A stretch of DNA of 64,000 nt from Acuticoccus sp965213555. Its GTDB lineage: Bacteria > Pseudomonadota > Alphaproteobacteria > Rhizobiales > Amorphaceae. Below are positions 56,285 to 64,000 of this stretch, piece by piece. The notes under the pieces were generated by a model. That model was not told where the DNA came from, made no database searches, and saw only the letters and a list, made by a program, of their open reading frames with translations. The stretch is from contig NZ_OZ243890.1 of assembly GCF_965213555.1 (NCBI RefSeq), forward strand, positions 1,984,001 through 2,048,000, given 5' to 3'. Both the position numbers and the translations under genes were made by a program. Position 1 is the stretch's first letter, and each line of letters begins with the position of its first letter.

Positions 56285-56449
56285 TCAGACGACGAGCAGG
56301 ATGTTGAGCGCGCCGAACAGCACGCCGATGAGGAGGAACCACGTCGCCCGCGCCTCGCCGTCGCGCACGCCGGCGTCGTAGGCCGCCTGCAGAGCGCAAG
56401 CGTGCGCGTCGCCCGCGTCGGCCCGCCGCTCGCCGCCGTGGGGCGTCAT
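56285..56449 (-). CDS. Small single-span membrane protein (54 residues)
   Basis: A short frame with start ATG at 56449 and TGA at 56285-56287, lying between the binding-protein gene (stop at 56470, 20-base gap) and the fused permease (start 56262, 22-base gap). The N-terminal half is polar (MTPHGGERRADAGDAHACAL). The C-terminal 19 residues, WFLLIGVLFGALNILLVV, form a membrane helix ending at the stop. Nearly every codon ends in G or C, as in the neighbouring genes, which supports coding. I do not recognise the family; an accessory subunit of the transporter is possible. Confidence 0.65.
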   Translation of the reverse strand: MTPHGGERRADAGDAHACALQAAYDAGVRDGEARATWFLLIGVLFGALNILLVV

Positions 56450-56469
56450 GGCGTGACGCGGCACGCAGG

Positions 56470-57675
56470 CTACTGAGCCGGTCGAAGCGACAGCGCCTCC
56501 TTCTCCGACGGCAGGTAGTCCTCGCCGGGCGCGTAGCGCCAGTCGACCATCTTGGGCTTGCCGTCGACGAGCGCGGTGCGACCGACGTAGGCGCCCATGG
56601 TGGCCTGGTTGTCCACCGGGCGATAGAGGAACTCACCCGTCGGGCTGTCGACGCGCAGCCCCTCCATGGTCTTCAACAGGTCCTCGGTTTCGAGCGAGGG
56701 CGACTCCTTGAGCAGCTGCTCGATGGTGAGCATGGAGTTGTAGCCGACGATGGAGCCGGTCTTCGGCGCCTCCCCCCACCGCGCCTGGTAGGCCTCCTCG
56801 AAGGCGTCGTGCTGGGGCGTATCCACGTCGAGGGACGGGTAGCCGGTGACGATCCAGCCGTCCGGCGTCTCGGAGCCCAACGGCTCCAGGTACTCGGGCT
56901 CGCCCGACAGCAGCGAGACCACGACGCGGTCCTCGAACAGCCCACGCAGCGAGCCCTCACGCACGAACTTGGCGAGGTCGCCGCCGAAGGTGACGTTGTA
57001 GATGCCGTCCGGCTCGGCGGCCTCCAGCGCGCGGACGGTGGAGCCGGCGTCGATCTTGAACAGCGTCGGCCACTGCTCCTCGACGAACTCGACGTCGGGC
57101 TTGCGCTTCGTCAGTTCCGCCTTGAACGCCGCCACGGCGTCCTGCCCGTAGGCGTAGTTCGGGGCGATGGTCGCCCAGCGGACGGCGTCCGTCTCGGCGG
57201 CCTCCTCGGCGAGCATGGCCGCCTGCATCGTCGTCGAGGGGCGTAGCCGATAGGTGTAGCGGTTGCCCTTCGACCACACGAGCGCGTCCGACAGCGGCTC
57301 GGATGCCAGGAACAGCGTCTGGTTCTGGTTCGCGAAGTCGGCCACCGCGAGGCCGATGTTGGACAGGAAGGTGCCGAAGATCATCACCGCGTCCTCGCGG
57401 TTGGCGAGCTCCTCGGCGATGCGGATCGCGGTCGCCGGATCGCCGGTGTCGTCCCGGCTGATGACCTCGAGCGGGCGGCCGTCGATGCCGCCCTCCGCGT
57501 TGATCTCCTCGAGGGCGAGCTGCCAGCCCTTGCGGTAGGGCTCGGTGAAGGCAGCCATGCGTGTGTAGGAGTTGAGCTCGCCGATGACGATCGGCGCGCG
57601 CTCCTGAGCGAGGGCGGCCGGTCCGGCGAGCACGGCGAGGGCGGCGAGCCCGAGGGCAGTGCGGCGGTTGAGCAT
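56470..57675 (-). CDS. Periplasmic substrate-binding protein of a branched-chain amino acid-type ABC importer
   Basis: A 401-residue exported type I periplasmic binding protein. It has a signal peptide (RRTALGLAALAVLAGPAALAQ) and then IVIGELNSYTRMAAFTEPYRKGWQLALEEINAEGG, typical of the LivK family. IMIFG-like AVMIFGTFLSNIGLAV and WATIAPNYAYGQDAVAAFKAEL are other family segments. GGAGG precedes the second of two tandem ATGs (57675). The ligand is not necessarily an amino acid; the operon context suggests an aromatic or N-heterocyclic acid. Confidence 0.92.
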   Translation of the reverse strand: MLNRRTALGLAALAVLAGPAALAQERAPIVIGELNSYTRMAAFTEPYRKGWQLALEEINAEGGIDGRPLEVISRDDTGDPATAIRIAEELANREDAVMIFGTFLSNIGLAVADFANQNQTLFLASEPLSDALVWSKGNRYTYRLRPSTTMQAAMLAEEAAETDAVRWATIAPNYAYGQDAVAAFKAELTKRKPDVEFVEEQWPTLFKIDAGSTVRALEAAEPDGIYNVTFGGDLAKFVREGSLRGLFEDRVVVSLLSGEPEYLEPLGSETPDGWIVTGYPSLDVDTPQHDAFEEAYQARWGEAPKTGSIVGYNSMLTIEQLLKESPSLETEDLLKTMEGLRVDSPTGEFLYRPVDNQATMGAYVGRTALVDGKPKMVDWRYAPGEDYLPSEKEALSLRPAQ

Positions 57676-57778
57676 CATGAGCCTCCACAGGTCTTTGACG
57701 GCGGCGTCCGCGCAGCGCGCGCACCTTCGCCTCCATCGCGGGGTCGGGCAAGTGGGCGAGCCGCCGCGCCGCGCTCGT

Positions 57779-58159
57779 TCACGATCCGCTCGCCTCGCTG
57801 GTCGCGTCGGGGTCGTCGAGGTCGGTCTGGATCCACGTGGGGCTGACGTGGACGTCCGTCGTCTCCAGCCGTCCCGGCCCGAGGTTGTGGTACTTGTGCG
57901 GCACGTTGGCGGGGTCGAGCACGATCTGGCCGGCCTCGACCTCGACGCCCTCGCCGCCGACGGTGAACCGCGCGCGCCCCTCGCGAACGATGAACACCTC
58001 GTCGTAGGGATGGACGTGGAGGGTCGGCCCGACGCCAACCTCCTCGGTGGCGTAGAACAGCACCGTGACGCCGGTGCCGAGGCTCGTCCCCTCGAAGCGG
58101 CCCTTCCAGGCCGAGGGGTCGCTCGCCCAGTTCGACCGGTCCAGCACCATGACGCTCAT
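57779..58159 (-). CDS. Cupin-domain protein
   Basis: A 126-residue single-domain cupin. Metal-binding motif 1 is H48-x-H50-x3-E54 in LHVHPYDEVFIVREGRARFTVG, and motif 2 has H88 in NVPHKYHNLG. It may be a small metal-dependent isomerase, dioxygenase or sensor in the pathway. It starts 11 bases after the UPF0280 gene and precedes the binding-protein gene by 103 bases. Confidence 0.9.
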   Translation of the reverse strand: MSVMVLDRSNWASDPSAWKGRFEGTSLGTGVTVLFYATEEVGVGPTLHVHPYDEVFIVREGRARFTVGGEGVEVEAGQIVLDPANVPHKYHNLGPGRLETTDVHVSPTWIQTDLDDPDATSEASGS

Positions 58160-58170
58160 GGTGGGCTCCG

Positions 58171-59049
58171 TCAGTCGTCGATGTCGCCGCCGTCGAGGGC
58201 GCCGCGCGAGACCGTGTCGCCCCAGCCGAGCGAGCGCGCCTGACCCTGGAGGTAGAATGCGACGCCGCGGATCGTTCCGTCGGCGAGCATGCGGCGAGCG
58301 AGCCGCGCGCCACGGCCGATGGCGAGCCGTTTCTCAGCCTCCGACAGGGACGCGACGTCGGTGGTGACGAGCCGGGAGCCGAGGTCGGAGTCGGGGTCGA
58401 GCGTGTTGGCCGGCGCGCGCTCCACCTTGGGGTGGTCCGGCAGGTCCACGGCGTTGGCGAGCAGCGTCGCCGCCGCATCGGCCTCCGCGGCGGTCGCGGC
58501 CAGTACGGTCACCGAGTCGGCGATGCCCAGCGACAAACTGCGCCCGAACCGACCCGAGGTCGCGATTCCGCCGATGCCGTCGCCGGAGCGCAGCCGCACG
58601 GTGCCGAGGGCGGTGTTGTCGTGGGCGGCGATCCTGGCGTGCGCCACGTGTCCGCCCGAGAGGTGGACCGCGATGTCGCCGCCGTTGTTGACGAAGCCGC
58701 GGGTCAGCGGCGCGGCCGCCGTCATGGTGTCGAGGATCTCGTCGGCGACGGCGCCCGCCACGGCCGCCATCGGCGTGATGAAGGTGAGGTCGGCGTGGGG
58801 CTTCACCGCCGCGCACATGCGCGAGGCGACGAGGCCGTCGATGGCGGTCTCGCCGTCGGCGGGGCGACGCAGCGCGGGCAGCTCCTCGACGATCTCGGCG
58901 AGCACGGTCGCGAAGCGGGCCGCCGCCGCGGCGAACGCGGCCTCGACGGCGCCCTCGCCGCCGTCCGCGGACACCACGACGTCGATGGGACCGTGCGAGA
59001 GGTGGAGCCGACCGTCCGGCAGCACGGACGCGGTGGGGTCGTTCCTCAT
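58171..59049 (-). CDS. UPF0280 family protein, ApbE-like
   Basis: A 292-residue protein of UPF0280, a family distantly related to the flavin transferase ApbE. Typical segments are ITPMAAVAGAVADEIL and RGFVNNGGDIAVHLSGG, which resemble the ApbE nucleotide-binding region, and IGGIATSGRFGRSLSLGIADSVTVLA. It overlaps the reductase-like gene by 4 bases (ATGA). Its place next to an Fe-S reductase suggests flavin attachment or cofactor handling for that enzyme; this is inference. Confidence 0.85.
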   Translation of the reverse strand: MRNDPTASVLPDGRLHLSHGPIDVVVSADGGEGAVEAAFAAAAARFATVLAEIVEELPALRRPADGETAIDGLVASRMCAAVKPHADLTFITPMAAVAGAVADEILDTMTAAAPLTRGFVNNGGDIAVHLSGGHVAHARIAAHDNTALGTVRLRSGDGIGGIATSGRFGRSLSLGIADSVTVLAATAAEADAAATLLANAVDLPDHPKVERAPANTLDPDSDLGSRLVTTDVASLSEAEKRLAIGRGARLARRMLADGTIRGVAFYLQGQARSLGWGDTVSRGALDGGDIDD

Positions 59050-60506
59050 GCGGCCTGTCCTTCCTTGGCTCCGGACGTCGTGTCCGCCCGGACCGTGCGC
59101 AGGCCGCGCGCCCGCGCCTCGCTCAACACGTCGTCGATGTCGCGCACCGCGTCCATGTGCCCGCCCAGCGCGGCGTAATCCTCGCGCCGGAGGGTGAACT
59201 CGATGGGTGCGACGAGCGCGGGGGTCGGGACGGAGCCGAAGGCATCGCGCGGCATCTCCATCACGTCGACCATGAAGGTGATGCCGCCGCCGGGCCACAG
59301 GTAGGCCGGCGCACCGCCGCAGGTGACCCTCGTGAGCGCGGCGCGCACCGAGCGCGTCAGGGCGACGGGGTTCTCCGTCACTCCGGCCCGCAGGGAGCCG
59401 CCGGCCCCGCCCATGAAGAGCACCGAGGCAACGGCCGGCTCGCAGTTCTGCGCGATGCGCTCCACGACGGCGCCCAGCGCGTCGGTCAGCGGCGTCGCAA
59501 CCGGGACGAGGTCGTCGCCCAGCGTGAAGTAGGCCCACTGCTCGCCCGTGGTCGAGACCATGAGGAGCGTCATGCCCGGGCGCGCGACCTTCGGGTCGAA
59601 GGGGCCGAGGATGGCGAGCGGATCGGTGATGTTCGTGCCGCCCCAGTCGGTGCCGGGCTCGGCGACCTGGAAGTAGCGCCCGGGCGTCGAGCGGCGGCCG
59701 CGGACCTTGATGCCGGAGGCTGGCAGGTCGAGGAGCCGGCCCGACTGGTGCTCGGTGAGGACGCCTGTGATGTGGTCGTCCACGACGACCACCTCGTCGA
59801 CGAGGCCGGCCCATTGGCGCGCGAACATGCCGATGGCGGCCGAGCCGCAGCCGACGCGCATCCTCGCCTCCGTCACGCCGTCGATCACCGGCGCCGCGCC
59901 CGCCGCCAACACGAGGTCCGCGCCGTCCTCCACCGACATCGCAACAGGCTCGCGGTTGCACAGGGCGAGGAGCGCGGCGCAGGTCACGCGGCCCTCCTTC
60001 TTGGTCCCGCCGGTGAGGTGCTCGACCCCGCCGAGCGACAGCATCTTCGAGCCGTACTCGGTGGTGGTGACGTGGCCGATGGGCTCGCCCTCGACCTTGA
60101 CCAGCGCGCGCTCGGCGCCGATGTGCCGGTCGGTGTCGATCTTCACCTTGGCGCCGCAGTAGCTGAAGATGCCCTCGGTCACGACGGTGACCATGTCCGC
60201 GTCGCCGACGGGCTGGCTGATGATGAAGGGCGCGGGCTTGTAGTCCGGGTAGGTGGTGCCGGCACCGATGGCGGTCACGAAGGGCTTCTGCGTGCCGAGC
60301 AAGTCCCCGTCCCATTCGCCGGGCGGGGCGTCGGGCAGGAAGGGGACGACCTTCTGTGTCCCAGCCTCGATCACGGTCAGCGGGTCGAGGCGGACCAGGG
60401 TGCCGCCGTGGTTGGCGTAGCGGTCGCACGCGCCGGTCCGGCCGTCGGCGATGTAGCACAGCACCGGGCACGCATCGCAGCGGATCTTGTCGGCCGGCGC
60501 GCTCAC
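59046..60506 (-). CDS. 6-hydroxynicotinate reductase-like iron-sulfur protein
   Basis: A 486-residue protein with an N-terminal cysteine cluster C10-x2-C13-x3-C17-x9-C27 (RCDACPVLCYIADGRTGAC), fit for an Fe-S cluster, and further conserved Gly-rich and metal-site-like segments (FSYCGAKVKIDTD, LSLGGVEHLTGG, RVGCGSAAIGMFA). From memory it matches proteins annotated as 6-hydroxynicotinate reductase, known from anaerobic nicotinate fermentation in Eubacterium barkeri. It overlaps the molybdenum hydroxylase upstream and UPF0280 downstream, so the three are co-translated. A reductive step on a hydroxylated N-heteroaromatic ring is the working hypothesis. Confidence 0.75.
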   Translation of the reverse strand: MSAPADKIRCDACPVLCYIADGRTGACDRYANHGGTLVRLDPLTVIEAGTQKVVPFLPDAPPGEWDGDLLGTQKPFVTAIGAGTTYPDYKPAPFIISQPVGDADMVTVVTEGIFSYCGAKVKIDTDRHIGAERALVKVEGEPIGHVTTTEYGSKMLSLGGVEHLTGGTKKEGRVTCAALLALCNREPVAMSVEDGADLVLAAGAAPVIDGVTEARMRVGCGSAAIGMFARQWAGLVDEVVVVDDHITGVLTEHQSGRLLDLPASGIKVRGRRSTPGRYFQVAEPGTDWGGTNITDPLAILGPFDPKVARPGMTLLMVSTTGEQWAYFTLGDDLVPVATPLTDALGAVVERIAQNCEPAVASVLFMGGAGGSLRAGVTENPVALTRSVRAALTRVTCGGAPAYLWPGGGITFMVDVMEMPRDAFGSVPTPALVAPIEFTLRREDYAALGGHMDAVRDIDDVLSEARARGLRTVRADTTSGAKEGQAA

Positions 60507-63256
60507 CGCACGACCTCGCGGGCGGCGCGGATGGCGGCGAGCACGCGGTCGGGCGTCGCCGGCACGTCGGTGAGGCGCGCGCCGCAGGCATGGCGGATGG
60601 CGTTGAGGATCGCCGGCGCGGTGGGGATCAACGCATGCTCGCCGAGGCCCTTCGCGCCGTAGGGTCCGTGGGGGTCCGCCACCTCCACGATGATGGTCTC
60701 GATGGGCGGCACGTCGCCGATCGTCGGGATGAGGTAGTCGTGCAGGTTCTCCGTGCGGCCCGGCACGTAGGCCTCCATCAGCGCCATGCCGAGCCCCTGG
60801 GCGACGCCGCCGTGGATCTGACCGTCGACGAGCACTGGGTTGATCGCGCGCCCCACGTCGTGCGCCGCGGTGATCTTGAGGAGGCGCACGGTGCCGAGCT
60901 CCACGTCGACCTCGAGCTCGGCCATGTGCGCAGCGTAGCCGTAGACCGCGTAGGGCGAGCCCTGGCCGTCGGCGTCCAGCGGCAGCGTCGGCGGGTCCCA
61001 GGACTCCTGCGCCACGAGGGCGTAGCCGTCGGCGTCCACGTCCGACAGGTCGACCCCCCGCCACTCGCCGCGATCGACGACGGTCAATCCGTCACCCGGC
61101 CGGATGATCGCGTCCTCGCCGGCGTTGGCCCGGCGCAGGACCTCCGCGCGCAGCGCGAGGCCCGTGAGCCGGGCGGCGTTACCGGAGACCACGGTCTGGC
61201 GTGAGGCGGAGGTCTTCCCGGCGTCGGGCGTCGCGTCCGTGTCGGCGCCGACGATCGTGACGGCGTCGACCGGCACGCCGAGCGCCTCGGCGAAGATTTG
61301 CGTGACGACGGTGTTGGCGCCCTGGCCGATGTCGACGGCGCCCTGGTGGAGGACCACGGTGCCGTCGGCCCGCACGCCCGCCTTGATGGTCGACGGGTTG
61401 GGCAGCGAGGTGTTGCCGCAGCCGTACCAGCCGCACGCGACCCCGACGCCGCGCCGCACGACCCTCGCCATGCGGTTCGTCGCCTCCGCCTCGGCACGGG
61501 CCTGCCTCCAGTGCGGCGCGAGGGCGTCGAGGCAGGCACCGATCCCGACGCCCGCCTCGAACACCTGGCCGCAGACCGTAGGAACGCCGTCGGCGAGCGC
61601 GTTCATCCGGCGCAACTCGAGGGGGTCGAGGCCGAGCTCCAGTGCGATGTCGTCGAGCGCCACCTCGAGCGCGATGGCGGACTGCGGCACGCCGAAGCCG
61701 CGGAACGCGCCGGCGACGGGGTTGTTGGTGTGCACCGCCCGGCTCGTGGCGCGATAGTCGGCGACGGCGTAGGGGCCGGAGGCGTGGACGGGCACGCGGT
61801 TCGCCACGGTGGGACCCCAGCTCGCGTAGGCCCCGGTGTCGAACGTTGCGTCGAAGCGGACGCCGCAGAGCCGTCCGTCGTGCGTCGCCCCGACCTCGAT
61901 GGAGATGTCCGCCGGGTGCCGCTTGGTCGACGATTGCATGGATTCGGCGCGGCCGTAGGCGCCACGCACCGGCCGCCCGGTGGCAAGGGCAGCGAGCGCG
62001 AGGTAGGGCTGGATCGACAGGTCGAGCTTGGAGCCGAAGCCGCCGCCGCACGCGGTGGGGACGACGCGCACCCGCTCCACGGGCAGGGCAAGGATCGCGG
62101 CGAGCCCGTCGCGGTCCATCATCGGTGCCTGGGTGGAGGCGTAGACGTGCATGCGGCCTTCGACGACCTCGGCATACCCAGCTTCGGGCTCGATGTAGGC
62201 ATGTTCCACGAAGGCGGTCGTGAACCGACCGCCGGCGACGACGTCGGCCCGTGCGAGCGCCGCGCCCGCGTCCCCACGCCGCACGAGGCCATGGCACATG
62301 ACGTTGCCGGGTCGGCCCGCATGGATCGCCGGCGCGCCGTCGGCGGTCGCTTGGACGACGCTGGTGGCCGCCGCCAGCGGCGTGAACACGATCGGCACGT
62401 CGGCAGGGTCGAGCCCGGCGACGGCGTCCGCCTCGCCCACCACCGCGGCCACCGCCTCGCCGCGGAACCGCGTCTCCGAGAGCGCGAACACGGGCTGGTC
62501 GGCGAAGGCGGGGATGACGCCGAACTCGTTGACGCCCGGCACGTCCCTCGCCGTCAGCACGGCGACGAGGCCGGGCCGCGTGTCGAGGAACCCGTCGAGG
62601 TCGCCGAGGGCGACGCTCGCGCGCGGGAACGGCGACCGCACCACCTTGAGCGCCAGCGCACCAGGCGGCGCGACGTCGTCGCCGAACCGCTCGGTGCCGT
62701 CGAGCTTGGAGCGCCCGTCGAGCCGCGGCACCGCGCCGCCGACCCCTCCGCCGAGCGCGTGGCGCGACGGGCGGTCGAGCACCGCATCGACGATGGATCG
62801 GTAGCCCGTGCAGCGGCACAGGACGCCGGCGAGGGCGACCTCGACCTCCGCCTCGCTCGGCGCCGCCCTGTGCCGCAGCAGCGCGGCCGCCGCCACGAGC
62901 ATCCCCGGCGTGCAGATGCCGCACTGCGCGGCGCCGTGTCGGTGGAAGCGTTCGGCCAGCGCCCGGACTGCGGGGTCACGCCGCAGCCCGACAAGCGTCG
63001 TGACCTCTCGCCCGTCCGCCTGCTCGGCGAGGACGAGGCAGGCGCACACCGGCGCGCCGTCGAGCAGCACGGTGCAGGCGCCGCAGTCGCCGGCGTTGCA
63101 GCCCACCTTCACCTCGAGCGCGCCGAGCGGCCCGCGCAGGGCGTCCGAGAGCCGCTGGCCGGGGCGTCTGCCGAAGCGCGTCGGCGACCCGTTGAGCGTC
63201 AGCGCCACCTCGTCCACGCCGACGCTCAGCTCGGGTCGGGCAAGGAGGTCGGTCAT
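60503..63256 (-). CDS. Xanthine dehydrogenase family protein, fused 2Fe-2S and molybdopterin subunits
   Basis: A 917-residue fusion. Residues 1 to ~160 carry two 2Fe-2S clusters: C53, C58, C61 and C71 in the plant-ferredoxin-type site, and C112, C115, C147 and C149 (CGICTPGM, CRCTGY). From ~170 the molybdopterin-binding catalytic part follows (CGGGFGSKLDLS, GAFRGFGVPQSAIALE, GQGANTVVTQIFAE), ending with the catalytic Glu873 in YGAKGLGEHAL. FAD is carried by a separate subunit encoded upstream with a 4-base overlap. Such enzymes hydroxylate purines, nicotinate, quinolines or aldehydes; the substrate is inferred to be an N-heterocycle. Confidence 0.92.
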   Translation of the reverse strand: MTDLLARPELSVGVDEVALTLNGSPTRFGRRPGQRLSDALRGPLGALEVKVGCNAGDCGACTVLLDGAPVCACLVLAEQADGREVTTLVGLRRDPAVRALAERFHRHGAAQCGICTPGMLVAAAALLRHRAAPSEAEVEVALAGVLCRCTGYRSIVDAVLDRPSRHALGGGVGGAVPRLDGRSKLDGTERFGDDVAPPGALALKVVRSPFPRASVALGDLDGFLDTRPGLVAVLTARDVPGVNEFGVIPAFADQPVFALSETRFRGEAVAAVVGEADAVAGLDPADVPIVFTPLAAATSVVQATADGAPAIHAGRPGNVMCHGLVRRGDAGAALARADVVAGGRFTTAFVEHAYIEPEAGYAEVVEGRMHVYASTQAPMMDRDGLAAILALPVERVRVVPTACGGGFGSKLDLSIQPYLALAALATGRPVRGAYGRAESMQSSTKRHPADISIEVGATHDGRLCGVRFDATFDTGAYASWGPTVANRVPVHASGPYAVADYRATSRAVHTNNPVAGAFRGFGVPQSAIALEVALDDIALELGLDPLELRRMNALADGVPTVCGQVFEAGVGIGACLDALAPHWRQARAEAEATNRMARVVRRGVGVACGWYGCGNTSLPNPSTIKAGVRADGTVVLHQGAVDIGQGANTVVTQIFAEALGVPVDAVTIVGADTDATPDAGKTSASRQTVVSGNAARLTGLALRAEVLRRANAGEDAIIRPGDGLTVVDRGEWRGVDLSDVDADGYALVAQESWDPPTLPLDADGQGSPYAVYGYAAHMAELEVDVELGTVRLLKITAAHDVGRAINPVLVDGQIHGGVAQGLGMALMEAYVPGRTENLHDYLIPTIGDVPPIETIIVEVADPHGPYGAKGLGEHALIPTAPAILNAIRHACGARLTDVPATPDRVLAAIRAAREVVR

Positions 63257-64000
63257 GCCGCCGCCTCCCGCGGCGCAACGGCCTCGGCGAGGGCTCGTGC
63301 CACGAGGACGCGCACCGCGTCCCTGCGATAGGCGGCGGGCGCCCGCACGTCGTCGATGGGGGACAGGGCCGCGAGGTGCTCGTCCGCCACGAGGCCCCCG
63401 ATCGCCTCGACCCGCTCGCCGAGGAGCGCCGCCTCCAGCGTCGGCAGGCGCGCCGGCGCTGGCGAGCAGGCGCCGACTGCGACGCGCGCCGCGATGATGC
63501 GCCCCGTCGCATCCAGCGCCACGAGCGCCGCGACCGAGGCGATGGAGATCACAAGGTGCCGCCGTGCGCCGAGCTTCTGGAACGCACTCGCTGCGCTCGG
63601 CGGCTGCGGCGGGACGAGGATCGCGCTCACCATCTCCCCCGACACGAGGCAGGTGCGTCGCGGGGAGAGGATGAGGTCCGCGAGCGGGATGACCCGGCGC
63701 GCGCCCACGCGAGCGACCTCCACGGCGGCGTCGAGCACCAGGAGCGCAGGGACGCCGTCGGCGGCCGGAGAAGCGTTGCACAGGTTGCCGACGAGCGTCG
63801 CCGTGTTCTGGATCTGCACCGATCCCAACTGACGCGCGGCGCACTTCAGCGCGTCGAACGCGGCAGGGAGCGGCTCGCGCGCCAGCGTGCTCCAGGTCAC
63901 CGCCGCGCCGATGCGCCAGCCGCCGTCGGGGGTGCGCTCGACCCTTGCCAAGCCTTCGAGCCGGGTGACGTCGAGCAGCGGCCCGATCATCGGACGCTCG
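63253..64000 (-). CDS. FAD-binding subunit of a xanthine dehydrogenase family enzyme (cut by window edge)
   Basis: About 248 C-terminal residues are visible. They include VTRLEGLARV, the FAD-site block ALKCAARQLGSVQIQNTATLVGNLCNASPAADGVPALLVLDA and the C-terminal CO dehydrogenase flavoprotein domain (AFQKLGARRHLVISIASVAA). The N-terminal part, with the first FAD-binding loop, lies beyond the right edge. The stop overlaps the ATG of the fused Fe-S/molybdopterin subunit (ATGA). The operon therefore continues outside this window. Confidence 0.9.
   Translation of the reverse strand, partial: ERPMIGPLLDVTRLEGLARVERTPDGGWRIGAAVTWSTLAREPLPAAFDALKCAARQLGSVQIQNTATLVGNLCNASPAADGVPALLVLDAAVEVARVGARRVIPLADLILSPRRTCLVSGEMVSAILVPPQPPSAASAFQKLGARRHLVISIASVAALVALDATGRIIAARVAVGACSPAPARLPTLEAALLGERVEAIGGLVADEHLAALSPIDDVRAPAAYRRDAVRVLVARALAEAVAPREAAA

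Overview
The window is chromosomal DNA of very high GC content (by eye around 70%). The genes point to an alphaproteobacterium, most likely of the Hyphomicrobiales (Rhizobiales). The markers are a petP/petR-type MarR plus response-regulator pair beside ilvE, a BamF-type (DUF3035) lipoprotein beside lspA and paired M16 peptidases, a DUF465 protein beside purE, and an imuA-imuB-dnaE2 mutagenesis cassette. Genes are tightly packed, and many neighbours overlap by 4 bases (GTGA or ATGA), often with GTG starts. Species cannot be named from this sequence alone.

Layout. 0-12.4 kb is housekeeping: petR (cut by the left edge), petP, ilvE, a TPR lipoprotein, rpsU, purK/purE with a 30-bp tandem repeat between them, DUF465, two M16 peptidases (one active, one pseudo-enzyme), BamF-like lipoprotein, lspA and ileS. 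12.4-13.6 kb has no recognisable gene. 13.6-23.3 kb holds a methyltransferase, a peroxiredoxin, yqgE, a translationally coupled chain thrC - M16 peptidase - GNAT - degenerate GGDEF/EAL membrane protein, and a TPP enzyme. 23.3-27.8 kb carries a PHP-domain protein and a catabolic trio (CoA-transferase, acyl-CoA dehydrogenase, FAS1-like dehydratase). 27.7-31 kb has a transglutaminase-like protein coupled to an ATP-grasp/alpha-E fusion, a predicted but uncharacterised peptide-forming system. 31-33.7 kb has an FAD oxidoreductase and an orphan GH8 endoglucanase.

34.0-36.9 kb is a damaged stretch. A sensor kinase has three frame changes, its response regulator one, and an EF-hand protein probably one. 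Either the locus is decaying or the local sequence has errors. 37.4-43.5 kb has an HpaI-type aldolase, a PRC-barrel protein, an RNase T2, a YbbA/YbbP-type ABC exporter and a small secreted protein.

43.7-52.5 kb is the most unusual segment. The DNA-damage mutagenesis operon imuA-imuB-dnaE2 sits behind a good promoter overlapped by a palindrome. dnaE2 is split in the polymerase core by about 2.85 kb of foreign-looking DNA: roughly seven copies of a ~222-bp (74-codon) tandem repeat, a unique stretch and an 18-bp array. The repeat is open and in frame with dnaE2 at both ends, but copies in the middle have drifted out of frame. The polymerase therefore cannot be read as one chain from this sequence.

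52.9-64 kb is one long minus-strand operon continuing past the right edge. It encodes a molybdenum hydroxylase (FAD subunit plus a fused 2Fe-2S/molybdopterin subunit), a 6-hydroxynicotinate-reductase-like Fe-S protein, a UPF0280 (ApbE-like) protein, a cupin and a branched-chain-amino-acid-type ABC importer with a fused LivH-LivM permease. An unannotated 54-residue single-span membrane protein lies between the binding protein and the permease. Together they look like an uptake and ring-hydroxylation/reduction pathway for an N-heteroaromatic compound.
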